Assembly: GCA_003560215.1 (NCBI GenBank)
Contig: PWIY01000157.1
Location: 1-12,851 of the forward strand
Length of the DNA stretch: 12,851 nt
Source: Bacteroidales bacterium
GTDB taxonomy: Bacteria > Bacteroidota > Bacteroidia > Bacteroidales > UBA7960
Direction: 5' to 3'
Made by a program: the position numbers and the translations under genes. Below the pieces are notes generated by a model, which saw nothing but the letters and a program-made list of their open reading frames with translations, searched no databases and was not told the DNA's origin. This document shows, in pieces, positions 1-7,861 of the stretch; the first letter of the stretch is position 1; the number at the start of each line of letters is the position of its first letter.

Positions 1-139
1 CAGGGGGACGACAACCACTGACAGAACCCTTCACCGCCTTGCCGAGGAGGCTGCCCGACGTGCCCGTTTTCAAGTCAAGCCAGACGCAACCGAAGAACAG
101 AGAGGTACCATCACCTACCATTTTATCCGCCTCAATTAA
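1..139 (+). CDS. TonB-family energy transducer, C-terminal end (5' partial)
   Basis: The frame beginning at base 2 is open to a TAA at 137-139 and gives 45 residues. The run AEEAARRARFQVKPDATEEQ followed by RGTITYHFIRLN matches the end of the TonB C-terminal domain as commonly seen in Bacteroidetes: a helix rich in Ala and Arg, then a final beta strand of the GTITY-F type. TonB proteins pass energy from the inner-membrane ExbB/ExbD complex to outer-membrane TonB-dependent transporters, and this domain contacts the transporter in the periplasm. The start, membrane anchor and proline-rich spacer lie outside the window. The stop codon directly abuts the folC ATG, and a TonB-folC order after exbB/exbD is familiar in this phylum, so one transcript is likely. 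Whether it is a canonical TonB or a shorter TonB-like protein cannot be judged from this fragment. Confidence 0.75.
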   Translation, partial: RGTTTTDRTLHRLAEEAARRARFQVKPDATEEQRGTITYHFIRLN

Positions 140-1435
140 ATGGATTACCGGCAAACCCTCGACTACCTTTTTGAGCAGCTTCCCATGTATCAGCGTATCG
201 GAGCTGCAGCGTACAAAGCTGACCTTCATACAACCATTGAACTTTGCAGGCACCTGGGCAATCCGGAGCAGGCGTTTCCCAGTATCCATGTGGCCGGAAC
301 CAACGGGAAGGGGTCGGTCTCTCACATGATTGCCTCCATATTGCAGGAACAGGGCCTGAAAACCGGCCTGGCCACTTCGCCTCATCTGAAAGATTTCAGG
401 GAACGGATCAGGATCAACGGATCCATGATACCGGAAACAGCAGTCAGTAGTTTTGTTGCTGAGCACCGGAGTTTTTTTGACACCTTAAAACCCTCCTTTT
501 TCGAGATGACCATGGGCCTGTCTTTTGACTGGTTCGCCAGGCAGAAGGTTGATGTTGCCGTGATAGAGACCGGCATGGGGGGGAGGCTTGACTCTTCCAA
601 TGTTGTACGCCCATTGTTGACGATCATTACGAATATCGGACTGGATCACATGCAGTTTCTGGGTAAGACAACAAGGGAGATTGCAATTGAAAAAGCAGGA
701 ATTATCAAACAGGGCATCCCCCTGGTAATCGGACGACGACAAACAGAATTGCACGACATTTTTGAGTCCGCTGCAGCCAGGTTCAACGCGCCTTTGTTTG
801 TTGCTCCTGATCAATATTCGGTTCTGAATTCGGATTTACAAAACACCGATGGGAGAGCCCGGAGGATGGTGGATGTGAAACATAAGGGGGCTGTGCAATC
901 TTACCAGACCGACCTGATGGGCGATTATCAGGTTGAAAATTTACTGACCGCACTTCAGGCAATGGAAACCCTCACGCTTCCCGACGGAACGAAGGTATCT
1001 CCGGATGCTGTCCTTAGGGGACTCGGGAATGTGACTGAAAATACCGGGATCGCAGGACGCTGGCAGCAGTTGATGACCAATCCTGTGGTGATTTGTGACA
1101 GCGGTCACAACACGGATGGCATCAGGCGGATCCTGGCGCAACTTCAGTCCATTCCACACGAGCAATTGCGGATCGTGTTTGGAATGGTAGAGGACAAGGA
1201 GAGAATGGAGATTTTGAATCTGCTGCCCCGCAATGCGGTTTATTATTTTTGCAAACCCTCCGTGATACGTGGGCTGGATGCAAACAAGCTGGCAAAGGAT
1301 GCCAGCTTGTCAGGTCTTCACGGAAATGTATATGATTCTGTTCAGGAGGCCCTTAAGTCAGCAAAGGAAAGCGCCTCTCCGAATGATCTGATCTTTGTCG
1401 GGGGCAGTACCTTTGTGGTTTCTGAAGTGCTTTGA
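140..1435 (+). CDS. folC: Bifunctional folylpolyglutamate synthase / dihydrofolate synthase
   Basis: FolC is a cytoplasmic Mur-ligase-family enzyme that uses ATP to add glutamate to dihydropteroate and then to reduced folates. The 431-residue length is normal for the family. The ATP-binding loop GTNGKGS is at residues 53-59. It is followed by SPHL..FRERI (80-90), ETGMGGRLDSSN (143-154) and ITNIGLDHMQFLG (163-175), all typical of FolC, with a likely metal-binding histidine in the LDH of the last motif. The C-terminal ligase domain has CDSGHNTDG (319-327), where many relatives have DGAHNP, and ends in GGSTFVVSEVL. The start is the ATG immediately after the TonB stop (TAAATG), with no visible Shine-Dalgarno sequence, so translation is probably coupled to the upstream gene. 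The gene converges on the DUF4168-like gene across 58 bases. A perfect hairpin lies inside the 3' part of the gene. Confidence 0.96.
   Translation: MDYRQTLDYLFEQLPMYQRIGAAAYKADLHTTIELCRHLGNPEQAFPSIHVAGTNGKGSVSHMIASILQEQGLKTGLATSPHLKDFRERIRINGSMIPETAVSSFVAEHRSFFDTLKPSFFEMTMGLSFDWFARQKVDVAVIETGMGGRLDSSNVVRPLLTIITNIGLDHMQFLGKTTREIAIEKAGIIKQGIPLVIGRRQTELHDIFESAAARFNAPLFVAPDQYSVLNSDLQNTDGRARRMVDVKHKGAVQSYQTDLMGDYQVENLLTALQAMETLTLPDGTKVSPDAVLRGLGNVTENTGIAGRWQQLMTNPVVICDSGHNTDGIRRILAQLQSIPHEQLRIVFGMVEDKERMEILNLLPRNAVYYFCKPSVIRGLDANKLAKDASLSGLHGNVYDSVQEALKSAKESASPNDLIFVGGSTFVVSEVL
1284..1310 (+). repeat. Perfect 10-bp inverted repeat (7-nt loop) inside folC
   Basis: ACAAGCTGGC (1284-1293) and GCCAGCTTGT (1301-1310) are exact reverse complements separated by AAAGGAT. 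In the folC mRNA this would form a stable stem-loop. It encodes residues around 382-391 of FolC. No T-run follows, so it does not look like an intrinsic terminator. The function is unknown and it may be a chance feature of the coding sequence. Confidence 0.6.
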
Positions 1436-1493
1436 CCCCACAGGAATTGATAGATCACCTACCGCTGACAGGGTGCTCCAAAAAAGGCTTTAA

Positions 1494-2120
1494 CTATTGA
1501 TTCTGCTCGTTCTGCTCCTGTTGTTTTTTCTCTTCCAGCTCTTTTTCCGCCTCTCTTCTTCTTTCTTCAAGGATTTTTTCCCGGGCGCGTTCCCTGGCAA
1601 GGTGGGAAACATACTCCCTGAGTTTTTCATCCTGACGGAACTCATCCAGCACGCTTCTGTAATCATCCATATCCATTTCGTGTTCCTGGATGATAAGCTG
1701 CATGGTCCCCTGCATATTTCGCTGCATTTCAGTGACTTTCGGGGCCACTTCATTGAAAGCTTCTACCTCTTCGCTGGAGAAGGCATCCATCTGACCAATC
1801 TGGGCAGCCTGGGCAATTTGCTGAAAGCGCTCATAGCTCAGTCCGTGCTCCTCTGTCAATTCGGCCATTTCTTCGCGGGTATCCCGCTGCAGCTGGCTGA
1901 TTTCCTGGTTGGCATCGAAAAAAGTAAGCAGCTTCTCGTCTTCAAACGGAAACTCCACGTCGGCCCAGGGGTCTTCCTCTTCTTCTTTTTCTTCCTGTTC
2001 CTCTTGTTCCTGCTGTTCTTCCTGTGCCATCAGAGAAAAAGGAAGCATCAGCATCATAGAAATAAAGAATACCATAAAGTACTTACTTGCAGCACTCAGG
2101 TTAATTTTTGTTAAGCTCAT
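1494..2120 (-). CDS. Secreted DUF4168-like protein with acidic/glutamine-rich leader
   Basis: The 208-residue protein has a clear Sec signal peptide: a basic N-terminus, a hydrophobic stretch at about 14-30, and a likely cut after the Ala of SLMA (residue 32). The mature protein should be periplasmic or exported. Residues 33-50 are almost only Glu and Gln, ending EEEED. Two similar helical units follow, at about 61-108 and 116-172. Each has a long helix, then a GLSYERFQQIAQ-like or MDMDDYRSVLDE-like segment, which fits the duplicated helices of the DUF4168 family. The C-terminus (173-208) is a highly charged helix ending in a Lys/Gln/Asn-rich tail. DUF4168 has no established biochemical function that I know of. 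The ATG at 2120 is chosen because the signal peptide begins there. The gene has its own candidate promoter and is probably transcribed alone. The family match comes from sequence pattern only. Confidence 0.8.
   Translation of the reverse strand: MSLTKINLSAASKYFMVFFISMMLMLPFSLMAQEEQQEQEEQEEKEEEEDPWADVEFPFEDEKLLTFFDANQEISQLQRDTREEMAELTEEHGLSYERFQQIAQAAQIGQMDAFSSEEVEAFNEVAPKVTEMQRNMQGTMQLIIQEHEMDMDDYRSVLDEFRQDEKLREYVSHLARERAREKILEERRREAEKELEEKKQQEQNEQNQ
1971..2024 (-). repeat. Low-complexity GAA/GAG/CAG/CAA codon tract
   Basis: This tract encodes residues 33-50 of the DUF4168-like protein, a Glu/Gln-rich run ending in Asp. The coding strand is nearly all purines with scattered C and T, giving imperfect GAA/GAG/CAG/CAA triplets. 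Such tracts can change length by slippage in whole codons. They also leave long stop-free frames on the opposite strand, which explains the spurious antisense frame here. Confidence 0.7.
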
Positions 2121-2157
2121 AACTGTTGGTTTGGGGTTTGATTAAAACAATGTCTGA

Positions 2158-2165
2158 CAAAAATA
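2158..2165 (-). promoter_or_regulatory. Candidate promoter -7 box (TATTTTTG) for the DUF4168-like gene
   Basis: The minus strand reads TATTTTTG, an exact match to the Bacteroidetes -7 consensus TAnnTTTG. Its 3' edge is 37 bases upstream of the ATG, a plausible leader length. No good TTG-type -33 element is visible at the usual spacing. A run of nine A on the minus strand (2189-2197) lies where an AT-rich upstream element could help. A TATAAT hexamer at 2169-2174 on the same strand is an alternative core under the sigma-70 model of other bacteria. There is no experimental support. Confidence 0.5.
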
Positions 2166-2216
2166 AGCATTATAAAAAGAGTTTCTGATTTTTTTTTCGT
2201 TAAAAGTAGCCAAAAG

Positions 2217-3944
2217 TTATTTATGATTGGCCGGGTTGATTTTCAGAAACTCTGCTGAATAAGGCTGCAAATCCAATGCCAAACCAGGCTCAGTCATTTC
2301 TTTGCTGCTGATGTATTGTGGTGGAAGGTTGCCTGACAACGAACGGGCAACCCAGATTTTATGAATTGTTTGACCGGCTATTGCCCGGAAATGATCCGGA
2401 ATTATAATGTGCGTTTGTATGGTATGTGATGCAGAAAAATTCAATGCAATCATCCAGATATGTTCTTCATCCCACCTGATAAAAGCGTAGAGGTGTTTAT
2501 CTGCTCCTGTATTGGCACACATGAGGTCGTAGAAATTCCCTTTGCTAATTACCGGATGCCTGCTCAGCAAAAGAATTTTTTTGTAACCCTCCCTTAGCCT
2601 TGCTGCTTTTGGTGGCAGGTGCAGGGCAGAACACATTCCGTTGCTGAACCATTGCCGGAAAGTTGGTACCGAGATATAGTCATAGATACTTGTTCGTCCG
2701 TCGTTACGGCTGAAACCGCTGATGCCGGAGGCCTCTTCGCCTAATTCCTGTCCGAAGTAGATCATAAAGGGACCCTTGTGCATGCATGATGCTGCAGCTG
2801 TGGCTGGTATTCCTGCGTTGGCATCTCCTGCATATTCCGGAGAAGCAATCCGCTGTTCATCATGATTTTCAATGAAGCGGAGCATGGCGCTGTCCGCCCC
2901 CCCGGCGGATTTCAAAACCCCGGAGAGGGCCCGGGCTTCTTTTTTCCCTGCAATAATGTCCCTGATGCAATCATAGAATCCTGTTTTGTCGTAAAGGTAA
3001 TCGAACCCCGCCTGAAGGTAGGTGCTGTAGGCTGCAGGGTTATAAATTTCGGCAATGAACAATATGCCGGGATATTGTTCTCTGATTTTTTTAATCGCCC
3101 ATTCCCAAAAGGAGTGGGGGATCATTTCTGCCATATCACAGCGAAACCCACCAATGTTTTTTCCCGCCCAGAATTTCAGTACCTGCAGCATTTTACACCA
3201 GGTGTCAGGAACGTTGCCGGAGAATGCAGACATATTGCCACTGGGATCAATGCCATAATTCAGTTTGACTGTATCATACCAGTCGCTGTAAGATGGGGAT
3301 GCAGAGAAACAGTCATTTCCTGTGGCCCTGGCCGGGATTTCTTCATAATAAGGTGCAGAAGATCTCTGCCGGCTTGTGGGGTGCTGATACACTTCCTCCG
3401 GTAATTTCAGGGCCTGACCGGGCAGGTAATAAAAATTGTTGTCATAACTGAAAGAAACCCGTGTATCATCATGCAGGCCAAACTGCCTGTTTATTCCTTC
3501 AAGCCGATCACTGTGGTAACAGCGCGCCAGATGGTTGGGAACAAAGTCGATCAACGGGGTAAGACCTGCTGAGTGGCAGCGCCCGATCAGGGCCTCAAAT
3601 TCTTCCATACGGCGATCCGTATTTGTGGCCAGGTCCGGGCATACATCGTAGTAATCGCGGATGGCATAAGGGGATCCCGCCCGCCCTTTGACCACAAGCG
3701 GATTGTCGGCAGGAATCCGTTGATCCGGGTATGCAGTGCAACTGGCATGTTCCGGTACCCCGGTCAGCCAGACGTGGCTGGCACCCAGCCCGGCGATCTC
3801 CCTGAGAAAATGTCCGGACAGGTCATTGAACTTGCCGCAGCCATTTTCGCCGATACTCCCCCAGGGTTTGTTGTTGGCGACGGTGTTTCCGGCAAGGCGC
3901 ACCAGGAGCTGGTAAATAATAATTTTTTCCCTATTTTGTCTCAT
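2217..3944 (-). CDS. GH13 alpha-amylase-family protein, probably cytoplasmic
   Basis: The 575-residue protein carries the four conserved regions of glycoside hydrolase family 13. Region I is DFVPNH (133-138). Region II is GFRCD (266-270), with D270 the predicted nucleophile. Region III is FIAEIY (296-301), with E299 the predicted acid/base. Region IV is ENHD (359-362), with D362 the transition-state stabiliser. GSPYAIRDYYDV (90-101) is also typical. The C-terminal part, about 460-575, looks like the small beta domain. Enzymes of this family cut or rearrange alpha-glucans, but exact specificity cannot be read here. The N-terminus has no hydrophobic signal and the protein has 12 cysteines, so a cytoplasmic site is likely, perhaps acting on glycogen or imported maltodextrins. 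It lies 63 bases after the helicase stop, with no obvious promoter in that gap, so it is probably the third gene of the tamL transcript. The ATG at 3944 begins directly before the first strand (EKIIIYQLL). Confidence 0.87.
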   Translation of the reverse strand: MRQNREKIIIYQLLVRLAGNTVANNKPWGSIGENGCGKFNDLSGHFLREIAGLGASHVWLTGVPEHASCTAYPDQRIPADNPLVVKGRAGSPYAIRDYYDVCPDLATNTDRRMEEFEALIGRCHSAGLTPLIDFVPNHLARCYHSDRLEGINRQFGLHDDTRVSFSYDNNFYYLPGQALKLPEEVYQHPTSRQRSSAPYYEEIPARATGNDCFSASPSYSDWYDTVKLNYGIDPSGNMSAFSGNVPDTWCKMLQVLKFWAGKNIGGFRCDMAEMIPHSFWEWAIKKIREQYPGILFIAEIYNPAAYSTYLQAGFDYLYDKTGFYDCIRDIIAGKKEARALSGVLKSAGGADSAMLRFIENHDEQRIASPEYAGDANAGIPATAAASCMHKGPFMIYFGQELGEEASGISGFSRNDGRTSIYDYISVPTFRQWFSNGMCSALHLPPKAARLREGYKKILLLSRHPVISKGNFYDLMCANTGADKHLYAFIRWDEEHIWMIALNFSASHTIQTHIIIPDHFRAIAGQTIHKIWVARSLSGNLPPQYISSKEMTEPGLALDLQPYSAEFLKINPANHK

Positions 3945-4007
3945 GACAAACTCATACAGCCTGATCGTACATCATCCAGCGGGGCAGGATGAAGGATCAA
4001 CCGGGGG

Positions 4008-5441
4008 TTATTCCGGGGCAAAAAAATCATCGGTAAAATTAAGCAGGAAGACTTTGTCGGTACTCCTTGTGAAAGCAGTATAAAGCCACCGGAGGTACCC
4101 GGTGTCCGGCTTTTTATCAGGAAGGTAACCCATTTCCACAAATACATTGGCCCACTGCCCGCCCTGCGCTTTATGACAAGTCATGGCGTAAGCGTATTTA
4201 ACCTGAAGTGCGTTGAGGTAGGGACTGTTTTTGATGGCCGACATCCTCGTCCTTTGATTCGGAATATCCCTGAAGTCTTCTGCCACTGCTTCAAAAAGTT
4301 TTCGGGCACTTAATTCAGGAAGTGCAGGTGTTTCCGATTGCAGGGTATCAAGCATCAGCTTAACCTCCATGTCGGGCATATCCGGGTAATCCGCCAGACG
4401 GGCCGTTACATCAGCGAAACGGAACCCGTACATTTCTTCCGTTCTCTGAATCCTTTTGAGTTCCATGATATCACCGTTGGCAATAAACCCCGCTTCAGAA
4501 GATTCCGGCAGCCAGAAATAATTGTTTTTTACGACCATCAGCAGGTCACCTGCATTGATTTCGTCTTCCATGAACAATACCCTTTGCCGGATATGCTGGT
4601 TATACAGGTTTGCCCTTTTATTGGACCTGCAAATCATCAGTGCCTGCTCTTTTCCTCCTGACAGAAATGCCGTATCAACCTCATCGGCTGCTTCCTGTCC
4701 CTGTACACGGATTACATCCCGAAATCCGTCTGTTAGTAAAGATGGAAACCCGTTTTTGTTGGCGCCAAGCATCAAACGAAGTTTTGTGGCATTGAAAAGA
4801 ATGCCGCTATGCTGTGCCTGCCTGACCACTTCCCTGAGTTCGTACTCCCTGATATGAACCTGGTAGTATTGCTCCAGGTAGGATTTATTCAGAGCAGGGC
4901 TTTCTGCTGAGTGTACGGGTGGTAGCTGAGCTGTATCACCAATTAATATCAGGCGGCAGTTCCGTTGATTATACACATAATCAATGAGATCATCGAGCAG
5001 GTTTGATCTGCCGAATAAACCACCCTGTTCTGTGGTATCAGACCCCGGGATCATGGAAGCCTCATCCACAATGAAAATGGTATTGCTGTGTTTATTCTCC
5101 CGCAGGGCAATCCGGGTGGAGCCATCCCCGGAGGTTTGAATCCGGTAAATTTTTTTGTGGATGGTGAGAGCCTGTGTTCCGGCATACCCTGCAAGGACTT
5201 TAGCCGCTCTTCCCGTGGGTGCCAGCAGCACAGTTTTTAGTTTGAACTCCGGCAGAACTTTTACAAGACTGCTGACAATGGTGGTTTTCCCCGTACCGGC
5301 ATAGCCTTTCAGCAAAAACACAGATGCCGGATTTCTGTCGGTCAGAAATTCCGACAGATGGGCTGTCAGGGATGCCTGATCTTTGGTTTGCCGGTAAGGA
5401 AATGCGGCACTGATCCTGCGGATGAGGTCGTATTGTTGCAT
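4008..5441 (-). CDS. SF1 ATP-dependent DNA helicase, RecD/Dda-like
   Basis: The 477-residue protein has the full set of superfamily 1B (RecD/Dda/Pif1-like) helicase motifs. These are Walker A GYAGTGKTT (46-54), motif Ia APTGRAAKVL (74-83), Walker B VDEAS (125-129), motif III GDTAQLPP (168-175), an arginine-containing ELREVVRQ (201-208), motif V MTCHKAQG (420-427) and motif VI YTAFTRS (454-460). Such enzymes unwind DNA, usually 5' to 3', using ATP. The protein is shorter than RecD2 and has no nuclease domain. The open frame continues upstream to about 5783, but that part lies inside tamL and reads as its out-of-frame shadow. The ATG at 5441 is chosen because it follows the tamL stop by one base (TGA-T-ATG) and gives an N-terminus that fits an SF1 helicase. 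Translation coupling to tamL is therefore likely. It could be a RecD-like repair helicase; its exact role is unknown. Confidence 0.88.
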   Translation of the reverse strand: MQQYDLIRRISAAFPYRQTKDQASLTAHLSEFLTDRNPASVFLLKGYAGTGKTTIVSSLVKVLPEFKLKTVLLAPTGRAAKVLAGYAGTQALTIHKKIYRIQTSGDGSTRIALRENKHSNTIFIVDEASMIPGSDTTEQGGLFGRSNLLDDLIDYVYNQRNCRLILIGDTAQLPPVHSAESPALNKSYLEQYYQVHIREYELREVVRQAQHSGILFNATKLRLMLGANKNGFPSLLTDGFRDVIRVQGQEAADEVDTAFLSGGKEQALMICRSNKRANLYNQHIRQRVLFMEDEINAGDLLMVVKNNYFWLPESSEAGFIANGDIMELKRIQRTEEMYGFRFADVTARLADYPDMPDMEVKLMLDTLQSETPALPELSARKLFEAVAEDFRDIPNQRTRMSAIKNSPYLNALQVKYAYAMTCHKAQGGQWANVFVEMGYLPDKKPDTGYLRWLYTAFTRSTDKVFLLNFTDDFFAPE

Positions 5442-5442
5442 A

Positions 5443-7830
5443 TCAGAAGGGGTAACCGATTCCCAGATTAAGATTCCAGTCACTGAACCCCGGAAATCGT
5501 CCGATCCATTTTTCTCCGGAATCCAAACCCGGATCCCTGACCGGAAAAGCCGCATCAAGCCTGACCAAAAAGAAATTGAAGTCAAGCCGTACACCCAGTC
5601 CGGCCCCGATGGCCAGTTCTTTATAGAAGCTGTCTGCGTTAAACTCTCCGCCGGGAAACTGTTCATTCTTTTCCAGGAACCAAACATTTCCTGCATCCAG
5701 GAAAAAAGCCCCTTTCCAGTATCGGTAAACAGGGAAACGGTATTCAATGTTGGCTTCCAGTTTGATGTCGCCGTATTTGTCAAACCGCAGTTTTTCGGCA
5801 GATCCGTAGCTGCCGGGTCCGAGGTTATAAATACTCCAGGCCCTTACACTGTTGGCGCCTCCGCCATAAAAACTTTTAATGAAAGGCATTATGTCCAGGT
5901 TGCCATAGGGAACGCCGATACCCCCCATGAGCCTGAAGACCAACGTGTTGTCTTCTGATAGTGCCCGGTACAGGCGGAAGTCTGCATCCGCTTTCAGATA
6001 CTGGGCGAAAGGAATGCCGAACAGGGTGTAGCTTCCCTCTTCATTCACTGAAGCATCCAGCTGTCTTGCTGTCAGCTGCATGAGGTTTCCGGCCGATTCA
6101 AAATTCCCCCTGAAATAAACAAAGTCCTGCTGCCGGTCTATTTGCTGGGTACTGTAGGTGTAGCTGTATTTCAGGCCTCCGATCAGGTGGTCTCTGTACC
6201 TGCTCAGGATCAGAGGGTTTGCTTCAGGGATCCTGGCCTGCAAAATGGAATCATTGAATATCTTGATGGAGCTGATCTCAAGAGGGGTCAGCTGGTGTTG
6301 CCGGCGGCTGTCCTGACTCCATTGAAACCCATAGCTGAAGTTCAGTATGTAACGTGTATAATCGGGACGATGCCTGTAGTTGATCCCTGTAAGAATTGTG
6401 CTTTGGGGGCGCGCCGTTCTCGACAGCCTTTCCATCCGGACCGGGAACAGCAGTTTGGGAAAATCGATGGATACTTCGGCACCCATTTCCGCTGTATTGA
6501 AGGGCAGTCGCCGGAATACATCTGTGTCACCCGATTCTCCCGACATTTCCAGGGCTCCTTTCAGTCTGAGATTCAGCATTTCGGCCCCACGGAATACATT
6601 TCTGTTCTGGAACAGGAAATTGGCACCGACTCCCAGATTCCCTGCGGTATTCAGACCTTCTGCCTCCACAGTGAAGGCATTGGCGGGTGACCGTGTAAGT
6701 TCTACCCGCATGTTCAGTAAGCCGAGGCTGTCCGGCAATGATTCGGTCCGGGCTTCCTCAAACTGCATGTTGATGTAACGGAAATTCCTGAGGCCTGCCA
6801 GGTATCGATGGGTCAGTTCATGCCGGCTCAGGCTGTAAAATTCTCCCTGTTCAAGTAATATGTTATTGGCGATGGTTTGGGGCCGTATCCTCATTTCACC
6901 GTTGTGCAGGAAGGTATAAACCGGCCCCTGTTCGTTGTCGTTAATCTGTAATCGTGTCGTATCCCTGAATTCCTGGTCGGGTTGCAACCGGGTATATTCG
7001 GGAAACACAAAAACTTCGTTGATCCTGTATCTTTTATGGGGTCGGCCTTCGTTTTCGCCTGCAAAGCTTCTGCCACGGTCTGCAGGGTTTTCTATCATCA
7101 ATTCAATGTCTACCTGCTGGCTGTTGAGTGTACTGTCTACCCGAAAAAAAATATAGTCTCTTGAAAAGTTAAAAAAGCCATCATCTTTGAGATTCCTCGT
7201 AATGCGCTGCCTTTCTTCCTGAAGAACTTCCGCATCATAGCGCTCACCCCGTTCAATCAGTGAGTGAACGGTGTCAGCAAATACAAACCCTTTAAGCTGT
7301 GCGTCAGGAATATTATAATCAATGTGGCGTATCGTATATGGCTGATTGCCTTTTACTTCGTAATTCACCCGGACTCTGTTCCCTGTCGTATCAACCCTGA
7401 ACCCTGTTTCGGCATTAAAATACCCTTTATTCTGAAGGAAAAGCCTGAATTGTTCGGCGGTTTGTTCGGCGGCAATGGGGTCGAAAATGACAGGAGGTTC
7501 CCCCATGGTGCTTTTCATCCAGCGCTTCAGCCGGTTCTCTTCTCCACGCTTTGCAAGCTGGTAAACATTCAGGTGAAACCGGTAAACGCCAAGAATCCGC
7601 CGGTTTGGAGTCTGACGGATGTAATTTCTCAAGTCATGCTGATCGATATCTGCATCATGTACCTCAATATTGTTGCGGCTCAGCAGGTATTCATCCTCAG
7701 AAAGACGCCTGGCAGGCATACAACCGCCGAACAGCAGTACAGCGGTCAGAAATACCATACACTTATAAAAGGTGAACCTGTTCACGGAAATGTTATTGTG
7801 AAAGAAATATCGCAATACAAATTTAGCCAT
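5443..7830 (-). CDS. tamL: TamL: BamA/TamA-family outer-membrane assembly lipoprotein
   Basis: The 795-residue protein begins with a basic segment and hydrophobic core ending LLFGGC, so Cys37 should be the lipidated residue after signal peptidase II cleavage. Residues about 50-380 form POTRA-like beta-alpha repeats (for example FRLFLQNKGYFNAETGF at 128-144). Residues about 385-795 form a 16-strand-type beta-barrel. It contains SFYGGGANSVRAW (653-665), matching the loop-6 motif of the Omp85 family with VRAW in place of VRGF, and ends in phenylalanine (GIGYPF), as outer-membrane barrels often do. A lipidated TamA relative is characteristic of Bacteroidetes TamL, which with TamB helps build the outer membrane. 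No tamB gene is in this window. The ATG at 7830 is preferred over Met25 because the shorter form would lack the positive charges of a signal peptide. It is the first gene of the tamL-helicase-GH13 group and is divergent from glmM. Confidence 0.88.
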   Translation of the reverse strand: MAKFVLRYFFHNNISVNRFTFYKCMVFLTAVLLFGGCMPARRLSEDEYLLSRNNIEVHDADIDQHDLRNYIRQTPNRRILGVYRFHLNVYQLAKRGEENRLKRWMKSTMGEPPVIFDPIAAEQTAEQFRLFLQNKGYFNAETGFRVDTTGNRVRVNYEVKGNQPYTIRHIDYNIPDAQLKGFVFADTVHSLIERGERYDAEVLQEERQRITRNLKDDGFFNFSRDYIFFRVDSTLNSQQVDIELMIENPADRGRSFAGENEGRPHKRYRINEVFVFPEYTRLQPDQEFRDTTRLQINDNEQGPVYTFLHNGEMRIRPQTIANNILLEQGEFYSLSRHELTHRYLAGLRNFRYINMQFEEARTESLPDSLGLLNMRVELTRSPANAFTVEAEGLNTAGNLGVGANFLFQNRNVFRGAEMLNLRLKGALEMSGESGDTDVFRRLPFNTAEMGAEVSIDFPKLLFPVRMERLSRTARPQSTILTGINYRHRPDYTRYILNFSYGFQWSQDSRRQHQLTPLEISSIKIFNDSILQARIPEANPLILSRYRDHLIGGLKYSYTYSTQQIDRQQDFVYFRGNFESAGNLMQLTARQLDASVNEEGSYTLFGIPFAQYLKADADFRLYRALSEDNTLVFRLMGGIGVPYGNLDIMPFIKSFYGGGANSVRAWSIYNLGPGSYGSAEKLRFDKYGDIKLEANIEYRFPVYRYWKGAFFLDAGNVWFLEKNEQFPGGEFNADSFYKELAIGAGLGVRLDFNFFLVRLDAAFPVRDPGLDSGEKWIGRFPGFSDWNLNLGIGYPF

Positions 7831-7861
7831 TAAAGAAAAACGCGGGACGTTAAAACTTCCC

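Noticed and set aside
39..329. 96-residue plus-strand frame crossing the TonB/folC junction
   Set aside because: It overlaps both the TonB C-terminus and the conserved FolC N-terminus in a different frame and has no family signature.
1436..1493. Possible bidirectional terminator between folC and the DUF4168-like gene
   Set aside because: Only a weak CACC/GGTG pairing around a 12-base loop is visible, without a clear hairpin plus T-run on either strand.
1497..2114. 205-residue open frame on the plus strand, antisense to the DUF4168-like gene
   Set aside because: It mirrors the Glu/Gln/Lys-rich codons of the real gene, which give stop-free Phe/Leu/Ser-rich antisense text. The minus-strand gene has a signal peptide and a recognisable family pattern.
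2862..3404. 180-residue plus-strand open frame antisense to the GH13 gene
   Set aside because: It has no recognisable domain and lies opposite the conserved GH13 catalytic regions.
5442..5783. Upstream extension of the helicase frame by 114 codons into tamL
   Set aside because: The extension lies out of frame within the conserved tamL barrel, has no helicase-like sequence, and a well-placed ATG follows the tamL stop.
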